From assembly GCA_949879795.1 (NCBI GenBank), contig CATLBR010000009.1:45823-109822 (forward strand): 64,000 nucleotides of DNA. The letters are read 5' to 3'. This document shows, piece by piece, positions 30,401-39,485 of the stretch. This stretch comes from an uncultured Hungatella sp. GTDB lineage: Bacteria > Bacillota > Clostridia > Lachnospirales > Lachnospiraceae. Below the pieces are notes generated by a model. The model saw nothing but the letters and a program-made list of their open reading frames with translations, was not told the origin of the DNA and did not search any database. Position 1 is the first letter of the stretch. Each line of letters opens with the position of its first letter. The translations under genes and the position numbers were made by a program.

Positions 30401-32218
30401 CTATTCTACAGTGACAGATTTTGCCAGATTCCGGGGCTGATCTACATCCAGATTTTTTCCGATAGAAGCATAGTAGGCGATTAGCTGAAGGATAACCGCA
30501 ATAGGAAATACAGTAAATCTGTCGTCCAGGTCAGGAATTTTGATATGAATATCCGCCAGACCTTCATCCACCCGGGCGTGTTCTTTTGTCAGCAGAATGA
30601 CAAAAGCGCCTCTGGCCTTTACTTCCCGGACGTTGGAGATCATTTTGGAAAATACATGCTCCTGGGTTGCGATGGCGATAACCGGAACTTCCGGGGCGAT
30701 GAGAGCAATGGTTCCGTGCTTTAGTTCTCCCGCAGCGTAAGCCTCGGCGTGGATATAGGAAATTTCTTTCAGCTTAAGAGCTCCTTCCAGGGAAAAGGCA
30801 TAATCCAGCCCTCTTCCCATAAAGAATGTATCGTGTTGCTGTATCAGATGAGTTACCAGTTGTTTTTCTATATCCTTATGCTGGATCATGGTCTCCATAG
30901 CAGGGATAGCATCCAGAAGTTCTGTCAGGAAAGCGGACGCCTGCTCTCTGGTGAACTTTTCCCGCACGAGAGCCATGCGGCATCCGACCATGTAAAGTGC
31001 AGCCAGCTGTACAGAGTAGGCCTTAGTGCTGGCTACGGCGATCTCAGGACCGGCGTGTGTATACAGGACATAGTCGCTTTCTCTGGCGATGGTGGAGCCT
31101 TTTACGTTGACGATGGCGAGTGTTTTGGAACCATAGCTTTTGGCAAGGCGCAGAGCTGCCAGAGTGTCTATGGTCTCGCCTGACTGGGAGATGATTATGA
31201 CCAGGGTTTTTTCGTCGATGAGAGGCTCATCATAGCGGAATTCAGAGGCTATGGAAACCATCACCGGAATTCTTAAAACAGGTTCCATCAGGGCTCTGGC
31301 CACCATTCCTGCATGCATGGCCGTCCCGCAGGCCACCACATGAATCCTGGTGCACTCTGTAAATATTTCATCAGGAATCTGGTCGTCGGTAAAATCGGGA
31401 AGCCCCTTGGTCATGCGGGGAAGGATGGTATTTTTAAGTGCCTCCGGCTGTTCGTGGATCTCTTTCAGCATAAAGTGGGGGAATCCATTTTTCATAGCGG
31501 CATCCATATTCCAGTTGACTTCCATGATATCCGGTGAGACAGAGTTTCCGTCCATGTCGTACAGAGATATCTTGTAGCCGGTCAGCTTCACAATATGATT
31601 TTCCGGAACCACAAAATATTTTCTTGTATAGGGGATGAGGGCGGTGAGGTCAGACGCTATCAAGGCACCTGAACGAGTGTAAGCTGCCACCAGAGGACTT
31701 ACGCTGCGTATTCCGTAGATCTCCCCGGGACGGTCGTCAAACATGATGCAGAAGCCGTAGGACCCTTGGATGCACTCCGTCAGTTGTCTGATAGCCGCTT
31801 TGGGATCTCCAGTATAAAAAGTATCGAGAAGCCAGGCAGCAACCTCCGAGTCCGTCTGGGAGACTAGTTTTTCATCCAGTGAATACTTTTGTGTCAGACT
31901 GTGATAATTTTCTATGATTCCGTTGTGAATGAGAGTGACTCTCCCCGCTCGATGAGGATGGGCATTGGTATCGCTCACCCCCCCGTGAGTGGCCCATCTG
32001 GTATGCCCGATACCGCAGTGCGAGTGACGGAGCACAGAACTGCAGACTTCTTTTAAGTTGGCCACCTTCCCTGTTTTTTTCACTACCTGGACCACGGATT
32101 TCGTATCAAAGCATGCGATACCTGCGCTGTCATAGCCCCGATATTCCAGCTGAGAGAGCCCCTCCAGCAATATATTTTTGGCCTCAAGAGGACCGCTGTA
32201 TCCAATAATTCCGCACAT
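30401..32218 (-). CDS. glmS: Glutamine-fructose-6-phosphate aminotransferase (isomerizing)
   Basis: MCGIIGYSGPLEAKNILLEGLSQLEYRGYDSAGIA; SIS domains; C-terminal DQPRNLAKSVTVE. Start at 32218, not the ORF-track 32392. Confidence 0.98.
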   Translation of the reverse strand: MCGIIGYSGPLEAKNILLEGLSQLEYRGYDSAGIACFDTKSVVQVVKKTGKVANLKEVCSSVLRHSHCGIGHTRWATHGGVSDTNAHPHRAGRVTLIHNGIIENYHSLTQKYSLDEKLVSQTDSEVAAWLLDTFYTGDPKAAIRQLTECIQGSYGFCIMFDDRPGEIYGIRSVSPLVAAYTRSGALIASDLTALIPYTRKYFVVPENHIVKLTGYKISLYDMDGNSVSPDIMEVNWNMDAAMKNGFPHFMLKEIHEQPEALKNTILPRMTKGLPDFTDDQIPDEIFTECTRIHVVACGTAMHAGMVARALMEPVLRIPVMVSIASEFRYDEPLIDEKTLVIIISQSGETIDTLAALRLAKSYGSKTLAIVNVKGSTIARESDYVLYTHAGPEIAVASTKAYSVQLAALYMVGCRMALVREKFTREQASAFLTELLDAIPAMETMIQHKDIEKQLVTHLIQQHDTFFMGRGLDYAFSLEGALKLKEISYIHAEAYAAGELKHGTIALIAPEVPVIAIATQEHVFSKMISNVREVKARGAFVILLTKEHARVDEGLADIHIKIPDLDDRFTVFPIAVILQLIAYYASIGKNLDVDQPRNLAKSVTVE

Positions 32219-32259
32219 AACTTTCTTCTCCAATCTTATAATTTCTTGTTTTTTCCACA

Positions 32260-32282
32260 CAAAAAAGACCTGTCCAAGGTCT
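32260..32282 (-). terminator. Candidate intrinsic terminator in glmS leader
   Basis: minus strand AGACCT tggac AGGTCT followed by TTTTT, between ribozyme core and glmS RBS. Confidence 0.5.
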
Positions 32283-32314
32283 ATAGTTTCCTCCTGGGCA
32301 GTACGTCTGTGATT

Positions 32315-32495
32315 GTGGTTGTTCTGGTTGCAGCACGTTTGTTTTGCAGTCACCTGCATATTTCGGTCTGCATGACACGCCCAGAACGGCATGGAAGGGT
32401 ACCCGCCGAAGATTCGATAATCCCTTCACCTCGTCAACCTGAAGCTGCCGGGTCAAACCCGTTCACGCTCGCAGTCAGGTACTGGCGCTTAGCTT
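32315..32495 (-). ncRNA. glmS ribozyme/riboswitch
   Basis: minus strand AGCGCCAG...(A)CCTGA...TCAGGTTGACGAGG...TTATCGAATCTTCGGCGGGTACCC...GCAGGTGACTGCAAAACAAA, matching remembered glmS ribozyme conserved blocks and lying in the glmS leader. Predicted cleavage 5' of GCGCC at ~32488/32489. Confidence 0.92.
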
Positions 32496-32713
32496 TGCCA
32501 TTAAAACTTATGCCTCCTTTTCATAAGACTTCGTCTATTATAGCCTTATATATCTTATGCGTCAACTGCTTTCTGAACACTTTAATTTTGGGTTCTCGGA
32601 TATTTATTATGCTACAAATGTCTTTTAATTAATTTTTAATGATTTTATAGTGTAAATTGTAATAGGATTGTGTTATATTTTTATAGTTAACGAAAGAGAT
32701 CAAGGATTGTTCA

Positions 32714-34516
32714 ATGAGAAAGAAGTATACTTTACAGTCCGGTACAGTCCGGACGCGCAGCTCTTCCATTTGTTTTCAGGCACTGGCTATGGCAGTGGGG
32801 GGCTGGATTTCTGTGGAGATATCTAAGGTGTGGACAAGACCGTTTTTTGTGGGGACAGAAGAACAGGAGACGGCAGCCGTTTATGAAGAGAAGAACCTGG
32901 GGGATCTGTTTGAACTGACAGCCCGCCTTGGGAAACTGACAGTGCAGGAGAGCAGTGTACGGGTTGATGTCGGTCCCGTTGATGTAGACCATGTGTTTTC
33001 TGACAACAGTCTGGAAAAGGTGTACATGCCGGCAGAGGAGCGGAAAAAGGATATGACATCGCCGGAACGGTTGAACTATGCATTTCTTTTTGATGAAGAT
33101 GATCAGAAAACAGACTGCATGGAAAGCTATGCGGGAAGAGTTTATCATCAGCTGTCCGAGAGGGACGGGACCTGGCTCCGGGAAATATATGGGCTTGGAG
33201 AGATGCCTCCAGAAGAGATGGCTGCTCATCTGGGCATCGAGATCGGGGACATTTCTTCGTGGAATCGGGTGAAGGTGACGTTTAGAAACGGAGATGATAT
33301 CCCTGTCAGTGGATATTCCAATGCGAAAGAGATAGTTTCCCTTGCCAGCGTCTATGCCTATTTTCAACAGTGGAATGACTATGAATCCTTTTTCCAGTAC
33401 GCAGACAGATTGTGGAAAAGTTCTCATTCTTATCGGATATTTGTCAGCGATCTATATTACTGTGAAGGAGATTGTCAGTACATAGAGACATCCTACCTGG
33501 AGACAGAAGACGGAACAGAAGATGTGGAAACGGAAGATAGTTCAGAGGCTGTCGGCACGGGAGATATTGAAATCGGAGAAGATGCCGGAATTCCTGGGGA
33601 TACTGAGAATCATGAAAATGCAGAGAACGCGCCTGACGAATGGGCACAGACGGAACTGTCGGGCGGAGAGGCCGAGACAGAGATCGGACCGGGAGTGGAG
33701 ACTGCAAGCGGCACTTTTCAGGAGACAGCTGCGGAGACAGATATGGACAGCCATGAGACAATGAACTCGGAGACGGTTTCTGAGAATATATGTTTGGGAC
33801 ATATGGATCTGAATATTTCTGTGAAGATTACGGGTCTGGAAGAGATGAAGAGTCTTTACGAGGAAGATCCTGTGGGCAATCTGAAAGAGTATTTCAATGA
33901 CCGGTGGCATGGATGGGATCTTCAGGCACGATCATATTCCGCAAATCTGGCAGACCAGGATTGGTATGATCTGTATGGGCTGTTTAGCTCCAACAGCGCC
34001 TATGTCAGAAATCCGCTCTCAGAGTCCGAGATTGCTTTTTATCTCAACAAACTGCCCGATACAGTATCTCCCAGACGCAGGGAGCTGATTCGTCAGGCTC
34101 TTGCTTCTGTGGGGTGTATTCCCTACTATTGGGGAGGCAAGCCGTCCGGAGGAGGTTTTGAGAGCAATCAATTTGGAACAGTGGTAGAACCAGATGAGGA
34201 TGGACGAATTCTGAGAGGACTTGATTGTTCCGGGTGGATCAGCTGGGTGTATTGGACTGCGTTTGGAGAGCCTGTGCCTGCCCAAAGCACATCAGGGCTT
34301 ATCAGTCTCGGCAGGGGGATCGCAAAAGAGGAACTGCAGGCAGGAGATATTCTGGTTCGAACAGGAGAGCAGCCCCATGTGTATCTTTTTTTGGCATGGG
34401 CAGAAGACGGCTCGATGTATTTGATTCATGAGACAACAGGAAATGTGAACAATGTTACTGTCAATACCTATGATGTGGAAGTGTCGCATTATAGAGATTT
34501 GATCGGTGAGGAATAG
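32714..34516 (+). CDS. NlpC/P60 family cell-wall hydrolase-like protein
   Basis: C-terminal GCIPYYWGGKPSGGG...LRGLDCSGWISWVYW...LQAGDILVRTGEQPHVYLFL; long N-terminal and acidic linker regions. Confidence 0.8.
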   Translation: MRKKYTLQSGTVRTRSSSICFQALAMAVGGWISVEISKVWTRPFFVGTEEQETAAVYEEKNLGDLFELTARLGKLTVQESSVRVDVGPVDVDHVFSDNSLEKVYMPAEERKKDMTSPERLNYAFLFDEDDQKTDCMESYAGRVYHQLSERDGTWLREIYGLGEMPPEEMAAHLGIEIGDISSWNRVKVTFRNGDDIPVSGYSNAKEIVSLASVYAYFQQWNDYESFFQYADRLWKSSHSYRIFVSDLYYCEGDCQYIETSYLETEDGTEDVETEDSSEAVGTGDIEIGEDAGIPGDTENHENAENAPDEWAQTELSGGEAETEIGPGVETASGTFQETAAETDMDSHETMNSETVSENICLGHMDLNISVKITGLEEMKSLYEEDPVGNLKEYFNDRWHGWDLQARSYSANLADQDWYDLYGLFSSNSAYVRNPLSESEIAFYLNKLPDTVSPRRRELIRQALASVGCIPYYWGGKPSGGGFESNQFGTVVEPDEDGRILRGLDCSGWISWVYWTAFGEPVPAQSTSGLISLGRGIAKEELQAGDILVRTGEQPHVYLFLAWAEDGSMYLIHETTGNVNNVTVNTYDVEVSHYRDLIGEE

Positions 34517-34527
34517 GAGGATGGCAT

Positions 34528-36258
34528 ATGGAGTATGAAGATGAGTTAGAACGAATGCGCAGACGAAGACAGCACCAGAGAACAAGGGCGCATGATGAGT
34601 TAGATGTAATTGATTTTGACCAACTGGATCAGCCCCGTCCGAGAAAAGCCCAGACCGAGAGGCGGAATTCCCAAAAGAGAAAGCCCCCTCAAAGAAGGAA
34701 TTATGAAGATTATGAATATGAAACTGTCTATGAGGATTCACGGGAAAGCAACGGACATCGGCCAAACCGGTATGGGGATTCGCAAGAAACCAACAGGCGA
34801 AGGCCGAATAGGAAGGAGCAAAAGAACAGCAGTCTTCAAAAAAACAAGAAGAAACACAGATTTGGTTTTCTTAAAATCTTTTTTATGCTGATAACTCTTA
34901 CAGGAGTGTACTTTGGTTACAGGTATGTCTTGGGAGGAACAGGAGTCTGGACCGTCGCTGTGTTTGGTGTGGACTCCCGAAACGGCAGTCTGGAAAAAGG
35001 GGCATTGTCAGATGTGGAGATGCTGTGTGTCATCGACCAGAAAACCGGAGAAATAAAGCTGGTATCCGTTTTCAGAGATACTTATCTGGAAATTTCCCCC
35101 GACGGAACATACCACAAAATCAATGAAGCATATTTCAAGGGAGGACATGAGCAGGCTGTGGAGGCCCTGGAGAGAAATCTGGACCTGACCATTGACGATT
35201 ATGCAACTTTTAACTGGAAAGCCGTGGCTGATGCTATCACAATCCTGGGAGGCATAGACCTGGAGATATCAGACAGCGAATTTCGCTATATCAATGCATT
35301 TATAACAGAGACAGTTGAATCTACAGGGCTTGGGTCTCATCATCTGGAACATGCAGGAATGAATCATCTGGATGGTGTGCAGGCAGTTGCGTATGCCAGG
35401 CTGAGACTGATGGATACCGATTACAACCGGACAGCCAGACAGAGGCTGGTGATTCAGCTGGCCATGAATAAAGCCAAGGAGGCTGATTTTAAGACCCTGA
35501 GTATTGTTGCGAAAACCGTACTCCCACAGCTGTCCACCAGCATCAGCCTTGACGATGTCATCTCAATGGCAAAAAGTATCAAAAAATATCATATCGGTGA
35601 AACCGGCGGTTTTCCGTTTTCCAGGGGAGAGGCTGATATAGGCAAAAAGGATTGTGTGATTCCGCTTACTTTGGAGAGCAATGTGACTCAGCTCCATTAT
35701 TTTCTTTACGGCACAGAGGGGTATCAGCCATCCGACATAGTGAAACAGATCAGTGCTCAAATAGCTGCAGACAGCGGAATGGGAGAGGTGGCGGAGAATG
35801 CACCGGAGGCCAGAGTAACCGGGCAGAAGGCATTGGAGGGAGGCAACAGCGGTTCCTCCCAGGGGTCAGATATAAGCTCCACACCCACAAAAGGACAGAC
35901 AATTCCTGCGTCCCAGCCGGAAAGCACCCAGACAGAGACAGAGCCGATTACAGAAGAGACTTCAGAGGAAAGCTCAGAGGAAACCTCTGTTGAAGAAGAC
36001 GGTTCCACGGAGTCTGCGGAGACAATTACGGAACAATCTGTGACAGAAACTACAGAGGGACCAGAATCTCCAAATGGTCCTGGCCAGATGCAAACCACAG
36101 ATTCCGACAATCCTGTTGGTCCTGGAGTCATTGAAAGCAATGCTGGCAGCAACTCGGGGCCTGGTGTATCCTCAGAGTCCTCGGGCACTTCAGGTTCTGC
36201 AAATTCAGGAGAAAAACCGAGGTCTGAAGTTCCGGAGGTTGGTCCGGGAGTACCGTGA
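34528..36258 (+). CDS. LytR-CpsA-Psr (LCP) family protein
   Basis: N-terminal basic cytoplasmic segment, TM, AVFGVDSRNGSLEKGALSDVEMLCVID, VSVFRDTYLEI, QAVAYARLRLMDTDYNRTARQR; S/T/E/G-rich tail. Confidence 0.92.
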   Translation: MEYEDELERMRRRRQHQRTRAHDELDVIDFDQLDQPRPRKAQTERRNSQKRKPPQRRNYEDYEYETVYEDSRESNGHRPNRYGDSQETNRRRPNRKEQKNSSLQKNKKKHRFGFLKIFFMLITLTGVYFGYRYVLGGTGVWTVAVFGVDSRNGSLEKGALSDVEMLCVIDQKTGEIKLVSVFRDTYLEISPDGTYHKINEAYFKGGHEQAVEALERNLDLTIDDYATFNWKAVADAITILGGIDLEISDSEFRYINAFITETVESTGLGSHHLEHAGMNHLDGVQAVAYARLRLMDTDYNRTARQRLVIQLAMNKAKEADFKTLSIVAKTVLPQLSTSISLDDVISMAKSIKKYHIGETGGFPFSRGEADIGKKDCVIPLTLESNVTQLHYFLYGTEGYQPSDIVKQISAQIAADSGMGEVAENAPEARVTGQKALEGGNSGSSQGSDISSTPTKGQTIPASQPESTQTETEPITEETSEESSEETSVEEDGSTESAETITEQSVTETTEGPESPNGPGQMQTTDSDNPVGPGVIESNAGSNSGPGVSSESSGTSGSANSGEKPRSEVPEVGPGVP

Positions 36259-36270
36259 TAGAAGTAGGAT

Positions 36271-36306
36271 TAACTATTCGCGAAAGACAGCTTTAACGAA
36301 TAGTTA
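36271..36306. terminator. Hairpin between LCP gene and ttcA-like gene
   Basis: perfect 10-bp arms TAACTATTCG/CGAATAGTTA; no U-tract, function uncertain. Confidence 0.35.
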
Positions 36307-36326
36307 GCGCGTAAAAGGAGCCTTTT

Positions 36327-37067
36327 ATGAAGTTACAGCGTTTACTCAGTCTCACTCGCCAGGCTGTGGATACCTGGTGTATGATTGATGAGGGTGATCA
36401 TATTGCAGTAGGAATCTCCGGCGGTAAAGACAGCCTTACCTTGCTGTATGCTCTGCATGGGCTTATGCGTTTTTATCCGAAATCCTTCAGGCTTCATGCA
36501 GTTACAGTAGACCTTGGTTATGAGGGATTTGATCTGGGGCAGGTCAGAAAACTTTGTAAAGAGCTGAGGATTCCCTATACAGTTATCTCTACCGAGATCG
36601 GAAAGATTTTATTTGAGATTCGGCGGGAATCCAACCCCTGCTCTCTGTGTGCCAAACTGCGCAAAGGTGCTTTGAATCAGGCGGCTCTTGATCTTGGATG
36701 CAATAAAGTTGCATATGGTCATCATAAAAATGATATAGTAGATACAATGATGTTATCTTTGATTTATGAAGGACGTTTCTATTCCTTTTCTCCTAAGACA
36801 TATCTGGATCGAACGGGTCTTACGGTGATTCGTCCGTTAATGTATGTGGATGAGGCAGATATTATAGGATTTTGCAATAAGTATGCCGTACCGGTGTGTG
36901 AAAATCCATGTCCTGCTGATGGGTATACAAAAAGGGAATATGTTAAAAATTTACTGAAAAATCTGGAGTATGACAATCCCGGTGTAAAAGAACGTATGTT
37001 TCGTGCGGTTCTCAATGGCCGTATTCCAGGGTGGTTTGTGTCTGACTCTGACTCACTGTTTTCATAG
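36327..37067 (+). CDS. TtcA-like PP-loop tRNA thiolation ATPase
   Basis: PP-loop VGISGGKDSLTLLYAL; CSLCAKLRKGALNQAALDLGCNKVAYGHHKNDIVDT. Confidence 0.87.
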   Translation: MKLQRLLSLTRQAVDTWCMIDEGDHIAVGISGGKDSLTLLYALHGLMRFYPKSFRLHAVTVDLGYEGFDLGQVRKLCKELRIPYTVISTEIGKILFEIRRESNPCSLCAKLRKGALNQAALDLGCNKVAYGHHKNDIVDTMMLSLIYEGRFYSFSPKTYLDRTGLTVIRPLMYVDEADIIGFCNKYAVPVCENPCPADGYTKREYVKNLLKNLEYDNPGVKERMFRAVLNGRIPGWFVSDSDSLFS

Positions 37068-37118
37068 ATGATGATTAAGAGATTCTGTACAATTACAAAA
37101 TAAATGGAGGATTTATCC

Positions 37119-38207
37119 ATGAAACAGCTACCGTACCATGAACAGGTGGACAGAGAAAATATTTTAAAACTGCGGGACATGATTCGAGAACTGCCGCCAT
37201 TTTGTCCGGAGTTTTTCAGAGGAATTGAACCGCGGACATCTTCGCGCACACGGATTGCCTACGCGTATGATCTGAAAATATTTTTTGATTTTCTTCAAAA
37301 GGAGAATCCGGTTATTGCTAAATTAGATATGAAAAGTATCACACTCTCCCACCTGGACAAGCTCCTTGTCACAGATCTTGAAGAATATATGGAGTATTTA
37401 AAGTATCGTTTCAATGACAAAGATCAGGAGATTATAAATAAAGAACGAGGAATCATGAGGAAGATATCTTCGTTGAAAAGTTTTTATAACTATTATTATC
37501 AGAGGGAGTTGATCAAGAATAATCCCGCAGCTCTGGTAAAACTTCCCAAGCTCCACGATAAAGAGATCATACGCTTGGATGTGGATGAAGTGGCCAGGTT
37601 GCTTGACGAAGTTGAAAGTGGAGATTCTCTCACTGAGAAACAGAGACAGTTTCATAAACGGACGAAAATCAGAGATCTGGCACTTTTAACACTGCTTCTC
37701 GGAACAGGAATCCGTGTATCAGAGTGTGTAGGACTGGATCTGAATGATGTGGATTTTAAAAACGCAGGAATTCGGATCCACCGCAAGGGGGGGAAAGAAG
37801 TTACAGTATACTTTGGAATCGAGGTGGAAGACGCTCTCAGAGACTATCTTGACGAGCGCCAGGTTATGATTCCTGTGGAAGGCCACGAGAACGCTTTCTT
37901 TCTGTCACTTCAGATGAAACGTATGTCTGTGCGGAGTGTGGAAAAGCTGGTAAAAAAATATGCAGTACTTGTAACTCCGCTGAAGAAGATCACACCCCAC
38001 AAACTCAGAAGCACCTACGGAACTACACTCTATCAGGAAACCGGTGATATCTATCTGGTGGCGGATGTTCTGGGTCACTCGGATGTCAACACCACACGAA
38101 AACACTATGCCGCCATGGAGGATTCCAGGCGAAGAACTGCCAGAAACGCAGTTCAGCTTAGAACACAGCCAGAGAGCAATCACTCTTCTTCTGCTTCAGG
38201 ACGCTGA
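37119..38207 (+). CDS. Tyrosine recombinase (XerC/XerD-like)
   Basis: SAM-like N-terminal domain; LLLGTGIRVSECVGL, HKLRSTYGTTLYQETGDIYLVADVLGHSDVNTTRKHYA. Confidence 0.92.
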   Translation: MKQLPYHEQVDRENILKLRDMIRELPPFCPEFFRGIEPRTSSRTRIAYAYDLKIFFDFLQKENPVIAKLDMKSITLSHLDKLLVTDLEEYMEYLKYRFNDKDQEIINKERGIMRKISSLKSFYNYYYQRELIKNNPAALVKLPKLHDKEIIRLDVDEVARLLDEVESGDSLTEKQRQFHKRTKIRDLALLTLLLGTGIRVSECVGLDLNDVDFKNAGIRIHRKGGKEVTVYFGIEVEDALRDYLDERQVMIPVEGHENAFFLSLQMKRMSVRSVEKLVKKYAVLVTPLKKITPHKLRSTYGTTLYQETGDIYLVADVLGHSDVNTTRKHYAAMEDSRRRTARNAVQLRTQPESNHSSSASGR

Positions 38208-38488
38208 TACATGACCGTCAGGTAATGGCCGGCGTGAATGGTGTCCTCTCCCAGGTGGTTCATCTGCTTTATGCGCTGCACATAGTCTTCTACCGAAATA
38301 TCAGTTCCCTGTGTATAGGTTTCTGCTATGCTCCAGATGGTATCTCCGGGCTGTATCTTAATGCAGGTATAGTAGGATACCATCTTGGGCATCTCTGGTT
38401 CTTCTGCCATCACGTTTACGAAAAAGATGCCCAAAAAAGCACATCCCATAATGATGCCCAGCCATAAAAAGAAAAATGACTTTTTCAT
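38180..38488 (-). CDS. yneA: LysM-containing small membrane protein, YneA-like SOS cell division suppressor
   Basis: N-terminal TM then LysM-like YYTCIKIQPGDTIWSIAETYTQG...INQMNHLGEDTIHAGHYLTV-type sequence; divergent from lexA with SOS boxes between. Confidence 0.82.
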   Translation of the reverse strand: MKKSFFFLWLGIIMGCAFLGIFFVNVMAEEPEMPKMVSYYTCIKIQPGDTIWSIAETYTQGTDISVEDYVQRIKQMNHLGEDTIHAGHYLTVMYQRPEAEEE

Positions 38489-38547
38489 AGTATCCTCCTT
38501 CAAAAAGTAAACAGATAGCGAACGTGTGTTCTTTCTTGACTGCTCTT

Positions 38548-38576
38548 ATTATATTACTCGAACACATGTTTGTCAA
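38548..38576 (-). promoter_or_regulatory. Consensus sigma-A promoter for yneA
   Basis: minus strand TTGACA-(17)-TATAAT; spacer contains SOS box 38559-38572. Confidence 0.8.
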
Positions 38577-38606
38577 TGACTTTTTTTGTATTTTTTCGAA
38601 CAAAGG

Positions 38607-38636
38607 TTTGCATTTTTTTCGAACATATGATACTAT
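38607..38636 (+). promoter_or_regulatory. Candidate lexA promoter
   Basis: TTTGCA-(18)-TACTAT, 4/6 matches each; overlaps SOS-like boxes 3 and 4. Confidence 0.45.
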
Positions 38637-38679
38637 ATATAGTAGCTGAGAATATATGTTCTGTTTGGGAGGTCAATAT

Positions 38680-39294
38680 ATGGCACAGGAAAAGATTACA
38701 TCGAAGCAGCAGGAAATTTTAGAATATATTAAAGAAACTATTTTAAAGAAGGGTTATCCCCCGTCAGTCAGGGAGATCTGCGAGGCAGTCCGTTTGAAAT
38801 CCACCTCTTCTGTTCATTCCCATCTGGAGACATTGGAGCAGAAAGGTTATATACGAAGGGATCCGACGAAACCCAGAACCATAGAGATTATTGATGACTG
38901 TTTTAATCTTACGAGGCGTGAACTGGTGAACGTGCCTATGATCGGTACCGTAGCGGCAGGACAGCCTATTCTCGCAGAGGAAAACATTGAAAATTATTTT
39001 CCCATCCCTGTGGAGCTTCTGCCCAACGAGCAGACGTTCATGCTGAGAGTAAAAGGTGAAAGCATGATCAACGCAGGTATTTTTGACGGAGACCAGATTA
39101 TTGTTAAACAGCAGGATTATGCGAGAAACGGGGAGATTGTAGTAGCCCTTATAGAGGATTCAGCCACGGTAAAACGGTTTTACAAAGAGAAAGGACATTA
39201 CCGTCTTCAGCCGGAAAACGACGCATTAGATCCCATTATCACAGATGAGGTGAAAATATTGGGGGTGGTTATAGGGCTGGTGCGCATGATGTAG
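38680..39294 (+). CDS. lexA: LexA repressor
   Basis: [37 protein letters not shown]; cleavage region [23 protein letters not shown]. Confidence 0.98.
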   Translation: MAQEKITSKQQEILEYIKETILKKGYPPSVREICEAVRLKSTSSVHSHLETLEQKGYIRRDPTKPRTIEIIDDCFNLTRRELVNVPMIGTVAAGQPILAEENIENYFPIPVELLPNEQTFMLRVKGESMINAGIFDGDQIIVKQQDYARNGEIVVALIEDSATVKRFYKEKGHYRLQPENDALDPIITDEVKILGVVIGLVRMM

Positions 39295-39299
39295 CTCTT

Positions 39300-39324
39300 G
39301 TTTACATAAATATTTTATGTAAAC
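39300..39324. repeat. Perfect AT-rich palindrome after lexA
   Basis: GTTTACATAAA tat TTTATGTAAAC, 11-bp arms. Confidence 0.7.
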
Positions 39325-39388
39325 GAAACGGGCGGACAGGAAAGAGACCTCCGTACTGCCTGAAGAAAAGAGCTGTAGGATCCCCCTC

Positions 39389-39436
39389 CCTAAAATAAAT
39401 CCCTCAAACTATGTGGAAAGGCACAGTTTGAGGGAT
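39389..39436 (-). terminator. Intrinsic terminator for the rsfS operon or bidirectional stop
   Basis: 12-bp arms ATCCCTCAAACT/AGTTTGAGGGAT; minus strand continues TTATTTTAGGG. Confidence 0.5.
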
Positions 39437-39485
39437 AGTTTGCGTTGCGAAGTATCAAAAATCTTCGGTGATGTGTTGACAAAGC

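Larger units (their letters stand above)
38519..38662. promoter_or_regulatory. Cluster of five LexA (SOS) box-like sites
   Basis: CGAACGTGTGTTCT (38519-38532), CGAACACATGTTTG (38559-38572), CGAACAAAGGTTTG (38597-38610), CGAACATATGATAC (38620-38633), AGAATATATGTTCT (38649-38662); compare Bacillus-type CGAACRNRYGTTYC. Confidence 0.85.

Noticed and set aside
32184-32632. ORFs on both strands over the glmS leader (32246-32632 +, 32184-32456 -, and the N-terminal extension of glmS)
   Set aside because: They cover the glmS ribozyme; glmS must start at MCGIIG (32218) because its N-terminal Cys is catalytic.
37119-38207. Tyrosine recombinase considered as an integrase of a mobile element
   Set aside because: Flanked by housekeeping ttcA-like and lexA genes with no att repeats or cargo visible; more like a chromosomal XerC-type gene.
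38597-38640. Possible CRISPR-like repetition from the repeated CGAACA... motifs
   Set aside because: Motifs are 14-bp operator palindromes with irregular spacing; no repeat-spacer structure. No CRISPR array seen anywhere in the window.
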